A DNA stretch of 64,000 nucleotides from Leifsonia sp. CL147 (GTDB taxonomy: Bacteria; Actinomycetota; Actinomycetes; Actinomycetales; Microbacteriaceae): positions 1 through 64,000 of the forward strand of contig NZ_FOTM01000005.1 of assembly GCF_900114565.1 (NCBI RefSeq). Reading direction: 5' to 3'. Position numbers and translations under genes: made by a program. The notes below the pieces were generated by a model. The model ran no database searches. It was not told the DNA's origin and worked only from the letters and a program-made list of their open reading frames with translations. This document shows, one piece after another, positions 59,995-64,000 of the stretch (positions are counted from its first letter, which is position 1; each line of letters opens with the position of its first letter).

Positions 59995-60426
59995 CTACTC
60001 CGCCGCCGCCTCCGGTTTCGCCCCGGCGATGTTCACCAGCCATTGGATCCCGAACCGGTCGATCGCCATACCGAAGCTGTCGCCCCACGGCGCCTTGGCG
60101 AGCGGTTCGACGACCGTTCCGCCCTCGGTGAGCTTCTCGTAGTAGCCCGTGAGCTCCGCCTCGTCGTCGCCGCTGAGAGAGATGCTGATGTTGCTGCCCG
60201 CGTTCAGCTCCATGTGTGCCGGGACGTCTGCGGCCATGATCGTGAAGCCGCCCGGGGTGGTCAGCTGCGAGTGCATGATCAGGTCGTTGTCGGCCGGATC
60301 CTGCGCCATCTGGAACTCGGCGAACGTGCTGCGCTGCACCTCCCCGCCGAACACGGACTGGTAGAACTCCATGGCTTCCCGCGCCTGGGTGCGGAAGTTG
60401 AGGTACGGGTTCAGGATCGACGGCAT
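59995..60426 (-). CDS. VOC family (PhnB-like) protein
   Basis: The 143-residue protein starts MPSILNPYLNFRTQAREAMEFYQSVFGGEVQRSTF and has NDLIMHSQLTTPGGFTIMAADVP and a late WGDSFGMAIDRFGIQWLVN. This is the PhnB-like glyoxalase/3-demethylubiquinone-like fold. Enzymatic role is unproven. 30 bases upstream of the amidotransferase gene. Confidence 0.88.
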   Translation of the reverse strand: MPSILNPYLNFRTQAREAMEFYQSVFGGEVQRSTFAEFQMAQDPADNDLIMHSQLTTPGGFTIMAADVPAHMELNAGSNISISLSGDDEAELTGYYEKLTEGGTVVEPLAKAPWGDSFGMAIDRFGIQWLVNIAGAKPEAAAE

Positions 60427-60538
60427 GATGTCCTCCTCAGGAGAGTTGGTGGATTGCTCGTTCGCGGCCCAGCGTAGCCACCGGCCGAGTGGATGTGCCA
60501 GAGGCCATACGCCCGGAAATGTCGGCGAAGCGGTCTCG

Positions 60539-61606
60539 TCAGCGCAGGTAGGCGGCGACGAAGAGCTCGCCGCGGATCTCCCCCAGTCGTGCGACGATCC
60601 GGTCCACCAGCGTGTCCGTGATGCTGCCGGCCGTCAGATCGTACGGTCCGATCGGCTGCAGCTTGCCGCAGCGCACGCGCACGACCTCCCAGCCGACCGC
60701 CCTCAGCAGGCGGTCCTTGCGTAGATCCGACGCCTCGCGGGGGCCGACGTGCTCGAGCCCGTGACGCCCCGTCGTGTCGTACTCGAGGGCGACGTTCAGC
60801 TCGGGAAAGAGGATGTCCGGCCACACCTCCAGGTGCGAATGGAACGGTTTGGCGACGCGCACCGCGTTCATCCCGAAGTCGAACTCGAAGCGCAGGCCCA
60901 GACGCCGCTTCAGCTCCGGCTCCGCCGCGGAAGCAGGCGCGGGAGCCCAGCGGCTGACGAACGCCTCCCCCACCGCGACGGCGTCGGCGCCTCCGCGGGC
61001 ATGCCGGCAGATCGGGCACCGCCTTCCGCCGAGGATGCGCTCGATGCTCGCCTGATAGGCGGGGTGGCCCGCCTCGCACTGCCAGGAGTGCTTCGCCGCC
61101 GTGCCGTTGTCGGCGGACACCGCCACCCGGGACCCCGGCGCCGCCATGGTGACCAGCTGTTCGCGCGTGAGCGGCTCGCGGTCGAGGCGGCGGCAGAGGT
61201 AGCACCGGTCGTCGTCCGGCTCGCTCTCGATCCGCCGCGGATCGCGGGCATGACCGCAGACGTGCACGCCGGCGTCCGGAACCGCGGTCCGCACCGGACG
61301 CGGCGCCGCCGCCTCGGCGCACTCGGGACACCACGCGGACCGTCGCCGCGTCCCGCCGGGTCGCGACCGCTGCTCCTCGGGCGTCGCGACGAAGCGGTGC
61401 CCGGAGTCGCACTCCCACACCAGGTACACGTCGGCGGCCGGCGGAACCTGGGTCAGCGTGATCCCGTGGTTGAGGTCGGGATGGTACTGCCGGATCAGCA
61501 CCGGGTACCGCTCCCAGTCGCTCCGGTACCGGCCGACGGGGTACGGCACCGCGACGCCCTTCGACCACTGGCGGCGCGCCCACCACTGCTCGACGTTCTC
61601 CGGCAC
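60539..61606 (-). CDS. Multi-zinc-ribbon protein with a nuclease-like C-terminal domain
   Basis: The 355-residue protein has several treble-clef zinc ribbons of DUF4379 type: VWECDSGHRFVAT, WCPECAE, VHVCGH, CYLCRR, WQCEAGHPAYQASIERILGGRRCPICRHARGG. The C-terminal 120 residues (WPDILFPELNVALEYDTTG, then SDLRKDRLLRAVGWEVVRVR) fit a DUF559/Vsr-like endonuclease fold with PD-E-x-D and K residues. Unlike Vsr it has no known mismatch motif. Start is GTG at 61606 with GAAGGGATG upstream. Possibly a nuclease for mobile DNA. Confidence 0.78.
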   Translation of the reverse strand: MPENVEQWWARRQWSKGVAVPYPVGRYRSDWERYPVLIRQYHPDLNHGITLTQVPPAADVYLVWECDSGHRFVATPEEQRSRPGGTRRRSAWCPECAEAAAPRPVRTAVPDAGVHVCGHARDPRRIESEPDDDRCYLCRRLDREPLTREQLVTMAAPGSRVAVSADNGTAAKHSWQCEAGHPAYQASIERILGGRRCPICRHARGGADAVAVGEAFVSRWAPAPASAAEPELKRRLGLRFEFDFGMNAVRVAKPFHSHLEVWPDILFPELNVALEYDTTGRHGLEHVGPREASDLRKDRLLRAVGWEVVRVRCGKLQPIGPYDLTAGSITDTLVDRIVARLGEIRGELFVAAYLR

Positions 61607-61674
61607 CTGCGCATCCCTTCGCTCTCCGCCAGCGTAGGCACGACCACCGTCACTCGTCGCGCATCCTGCGCGGG

Positions 61675-62427
61675 TCAGAGCACGAAGGGAAGGAGCGCCC
61701 GGCGCTCCGGCGGGTAGTCCGGGAAGGTGGACCGATACCACCGATGGTTGGCGACCGCCCGCGGGCCCAGGTTCGCGATCGTGTACAGCGCGAACGCCGT
61801 CCCGGCCAGCGACCACGTCGCGATCGCCCATCCCGTCCACTCGATCATCTCGCCGAGGTAGTTCGGGCTCGAGACGTAGCGGAATCCGCCGCCGTTCGGG
61901 ATGCGGTACCCGCCTCCCGCGCGCCTCAGCCGCCGCAGCGTCCGGTCCGACCGCGCGTTGAGCGTGAGGCCGCCCGCGAAGAGGGCCACGCCGATCCAGA
62001 ACCGCGGATCGGCCACCCAGGCGACCGGATACGACCCGTATTCCGAGATCCAGCGCGCGTTCACCCACGCGTTCAGGGTGTTGAAGGCGATCGCGAGCGC
62101 CATGACGAGCACCGGCATGCGCGATCCCGACCGCATCAGGAACGGATACACGAACGCGCGATAGACGTAGTGCACCAGCCAGAGCGCCAGGAACACGAGC
62201 GGAACGAGTTGCGCCCGGCGCGAGCCGAGAAGGAAGAACGCGACGAACAGAACGGGGGCCGGCGCCTCCATCACGATCCAGCCCACACGTGCCGGGACGG
62301 TCGGTCCCCACCCCACGCGGCCGTGCCGCCCGCCGTAGGGCGCGACCACGAACAGCAGGGCGACGAACGTCACCAAGGCCAACGCCAGCTCGGCGTAGAC
62401 GAACCAGCGGTACGCTCCCTCGGGCAT
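61675..62427 (-). CDS. DUF1295/steroid 5-alpha-reductase-like membrane protein
   Basis: The 250-residue polytopic protein has helices throughout and the late YVSSPNYLGEMIEWTGWAIATWSL, with ANHRWYRSTFPDYPPERRALLPFVL at the end. That is the signature of the ICMT/5-alpha-reductase superfamily (SAM- or NADPH-dependent membrane enzymes on isoprenoid or steroid-like lipids). ATG at 62427. Substrate unknown. Confidence 0.85.
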   Translation of the reverse strand: MPEGAYRWFVYAELALALVTFVALLFVVAPYGGRHGRVGWGPTVPARVGWIVMEAPAPVLFVAFFLLGSRRAQLVPLVFLALWLVHYVYRAFVYPFLMRSGSRMPVLVMALAIAFNTLNAWVNARWISEYGSYPVAWVADPRFWIGVALFAGGLTLNARSDRTLRRLRRAGGGYRIPNGGGFRYVSSPNYLGEMIEWTGWAIATWSLAGTAFALYTIANLGPRAVANHRWYRSTFPDYPPERRALLPFVL

Positions 62428-62468
62428 GCGGCCCAGGCTAGCCGCCGCCCGCCGCCCAGCCGTCGACG

Positions 62469-62522
62469 ACTGGTCCCGACACGCCGTCACGTCCGCAGTC
62501 GAAACGGCGTGCCGGGACCAGT
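62469..62522. repeat. Intergenic hairpin repeat, third type
   Basis: ACTGGTCCCGACACGCCGT (62469-62487) and ACGGCGTGCCGGGACCAGT (62504-62522) are inverted with one mismatch. The left arm contains CGACACGCCGT, the reverse complement of the loop sequence ACGGCGTGTCG in the repeats at 39974 and 41485. It fills the gap between the methyltransferase-like and GH3 genes. Confidence 0.8.
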
Positions 62523-62532
62523 GGATGCGGTC

Positions 62533-64000
62533 CTACGACTGCGCGTTGGCCGCCGCGAGCAGTCCGTCGATCATCTCGGGTGTCACGCCCTCGCCGGCCA
62601 TCATGCCGATGCGTCCGATCGGGAACGAGCCCATCATCCGTTCCATCGAGACGCCCTCCGGCATGATCGACGCAGCGCCCTCCATCATCTCCCCCATGCC
62701 GGCCAGCGCGCCCTGCAGCATCGGCCCGGCCACCGGATTCGCGAGCACCTCCGCGAGCGACGAATCGCGCGTCAGCGGGAGCCGCAGCTCGTCGCCGTCG
62801 ATCGAGACCGTCGCGGACGACCGCAGATCACGGCTCGACGACCCCACCTCGATCCGGTAGTCGCCTCCCTCGACGACCCACCGCTCGGCGGTCACATGCC
62901 AGTACGCCAGGTCCTCGCGGCGCACGGTGACGACGACCTCGCGCGCTTCGCCGGCCGCGAGCTCCACCGAGGCGAACCCCTTGAGCTCGCGCGGCGCGCG
63001 CTGCACGCGCGATCCCGGCAGCGAGGTGTACACCTGGACGACCTCGCGCCCGGCCCGTCCACCGCTGTTGGTGACCGTGACGCGCACCTCGAGGTCGCCG
63101 TCCGCCGAAATGGATGCGCCGGCCGCGCCGTACCCGAACGTCGTGTACGAGAGGCCATGGCCGAACGGGTACTCCACCTCCAGACGCCGCGCGTCGTACC
63201 AGCGGTATCCGACGAACAGACCCTCCCCGTACCGGACGTGCCCCTCCTCGCCCGGGAAGTTGAGGAAGGCGGGCGTGTCCTCGATCCGGCGCGGGACGGT
63301 CTCCGTGAGCTTGCCCGACGGGTTCGCGGCACCGAACAGCACGTCCGCCGTCGCCGACCCTCCGGCCTGGCCGAGCAGCCAACCCTCGACGATCGCGGGA
63401 ACGCGACCCGCGAAGGGCAGGGTGACGACGCCGCCGTTCGAGAGCACCACGACGGTCCGCGGGTTCGCCTGGACCACCGCGTCGATCAGCGCCACCTGGT
63501 CGGCCGGGAGGTCGATGTCGTCGCGGTCGTAGCCTTCCGACTCGAGCCGCGCCGGAAGCCCCGCGAACACGACCGCGACCTCGGCGGAGGCCGCGGCCTC
63601 GACGGCCTCGCGCTGCAGTCGCGCGGTCTCGGACGGGTCGGCGTCGACCGCGAGCGAGAACCCCGGCGCGTAGGTCACGTCCTGCGCAACGTCCCGGATG
63701 GCCGTGAGCGCGTCATCCAACCGGGTCGGCCGGATCATGGACGAACCGGCGCCCTGGTACCGCGGCTTCTGGGCGAACGCACCGATCACGGCGATCCGCT
63801 GCCCGGACGCGAGCGGCAGCACGGGCTCGGAGCCGTCCGCCGCGGCATCGTTCTTCAGCAGCACGATGGAGCGCGCCGCCGCTTCGCGGGCGAGTGCGTG
63901 GTGCGCCTCCACGTCCAGCGGACCCTCGATACGCGCAGTCGCCGCCCAGCGGGTCGCGAGCGTCGCGATCCGCCGGGCCGACGCATCCAGGAGCGCCGCA
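62533..64000 (-). CDS. Glycoside hydrolase family 3 beta-glucosidase (5' end cut by the window)
   Basis: The visible 489 codons are the C-terminal half. ARSIVLLKND starts the GH3 second domain, RIAVIGAFAQKPRYQGAGSSMI follows, and VVVFAGLPARLESEGYDRDDIDLPADQVALIDAVVQANPRTVVVL is the usual region. A fibronectin-III-like domain follows (VTVTNSGGRAGREVVQVYTSLPGSRV). The last 75 residues (LANPVAGPMLQGALAGMGEMMEGAAS) are Met/Gly-rich. The catalytic Asp is outside the window. Family members hydrolyse beta-glucosides. Confidence 0.88.
   Translation of the reverse strand, partial: AALLDASARRIATLATRWAATARIEGPLDVEAHHALAREAAARSIVLLKNDAAADGSEPVLPLASGQRIAVIGAFAQKPRYQGAGSSMIRPTRLDDALTAIRDVAQDVTYAPGFSLAVDADPSETARLQREAVEAAASAEVAVVFAGLPARLESEGYDRDDIDLPADQVALIDAVVQANPRTVVVLSNGGVVTLPFAGRVPAIVEGWLLGQAGGSATADVLFGAANPSGKLTETVPRRIEDTPAFLNFPGEEGHVRYGEGLFVGYRWYDARRLEVEYPFGHGLSYTTFGYGAAGASISADGDLEVRVTVTNSGGRAGREVVQVYTSLPGSRVQRAPRELKGFASVELAAGEAREVVVTVRREDLAYWHVTAERWVVEGGDYRIEVGSSSRDLRSSATVSIDGDELRLPLTRDSSLAEVLANPVAGPMLQGALAGMGEMMEGAASIMPEGVSMERMMGSFPIGRIGMMAGEGVTPEMIDGLLAAANAQS

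Overview
The window is high-GC actinobacterial DNA, probably from a Microbacteriaceae member close to Leifsonia. That placement rests on several things: RbpA, the PafB/PafC pair next to TatA/TatC and a HelY-type helicase, an actinobacterial leuA leader peptide, frequent GTG starts, and many 4-base GTGA/ATGA stop-start overlaps. The genus is inferred, not proven.

Layout. 1-21 kb is a conserved housekeeping block: tRNA-Leu(GAG), an M20 peptidase, uppP, a PAC2 protein, a HAD phosphatase with a TrmI-type tRNA methyltransferase, an FKBP lipoprotein, pafB-pafC, tatA-tatC, helY, lnt, rbpA, a GDPD-SPFH-NfeD operon, an SDR and an S9 peptidase. 21.1-23.1 kb holds a large secreted, membrane-anchored EXORDIUM/PHI-1-like protein.

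23.29-31.74 kb is the most interesting part: an 8.4-kb integrated filamentous (inovirus-type) prophage in an actinobacterium. Its plus-strand genes follow the filamentous-phage order: a small candidate ssDNA-binding protein, a run of tiny overlapping hydrophobic proteins, two paralogous major-coat-like proteins, a strong hairpin terminator, a large secreted C-terminally anchored adsorption protein (pIII-like), a pVI-like membrane protein, a Zot/pI-type morphogenesis ATPase, and an HUH replication initiator. A separate minus-strand cluster of five small genes is transcribed the opposite way. The left end is a near-perfect actinobacterial dif site; the right end repeats only the XerD half. This points to XerCD-mediated integration. 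The attachment core lies inside the rep reading frame, so integration cuts rep in two: 406 codons at the right end and 247 at the left. Circularisation would rejoin them in frame as a protein of about 653 residues.

31.8-37.3 kb is a patchy accessory zone: an XRE-cupin regulator with a thioredoxin-reductase-like flavoprotein, small membrane proteins, a P-loop kinase, an AbrB-type/RelE-type toxin-antitoxin pair and a CGNR regulator. 37.5-48.3 kb carries an MFS pump, a secreted GH5 cellulase, an SDR/TetR module flanked by two copies of an intergenic hairpin repeat, a two-component system with secreted neighbours, and a phosphoesterase lipoprotein. 48.3-51 kb is a copper export cassette. 51-53.3 kb has a FadR-type regulator and leuA with an attenuator leader, encoding a LeuA that lacks the C-terminal leucine-binding domain. 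53.4-58.3 kb contains an ECF42-like sigma factor with a DGPF/YCII partner, a second SnoaL-tailed ECF sigma factor and small enzymes. 58.6-64 kb ends with an FBP protein, a class II amidotransferase, a multi-zinc-ribbon protein with a nuclease-like tail, a methyltransferase/reductase-type membrane enzyme and a truncated GH3 beta-glucosidase.

All calls come from reading sequence and translations. No database search was run.
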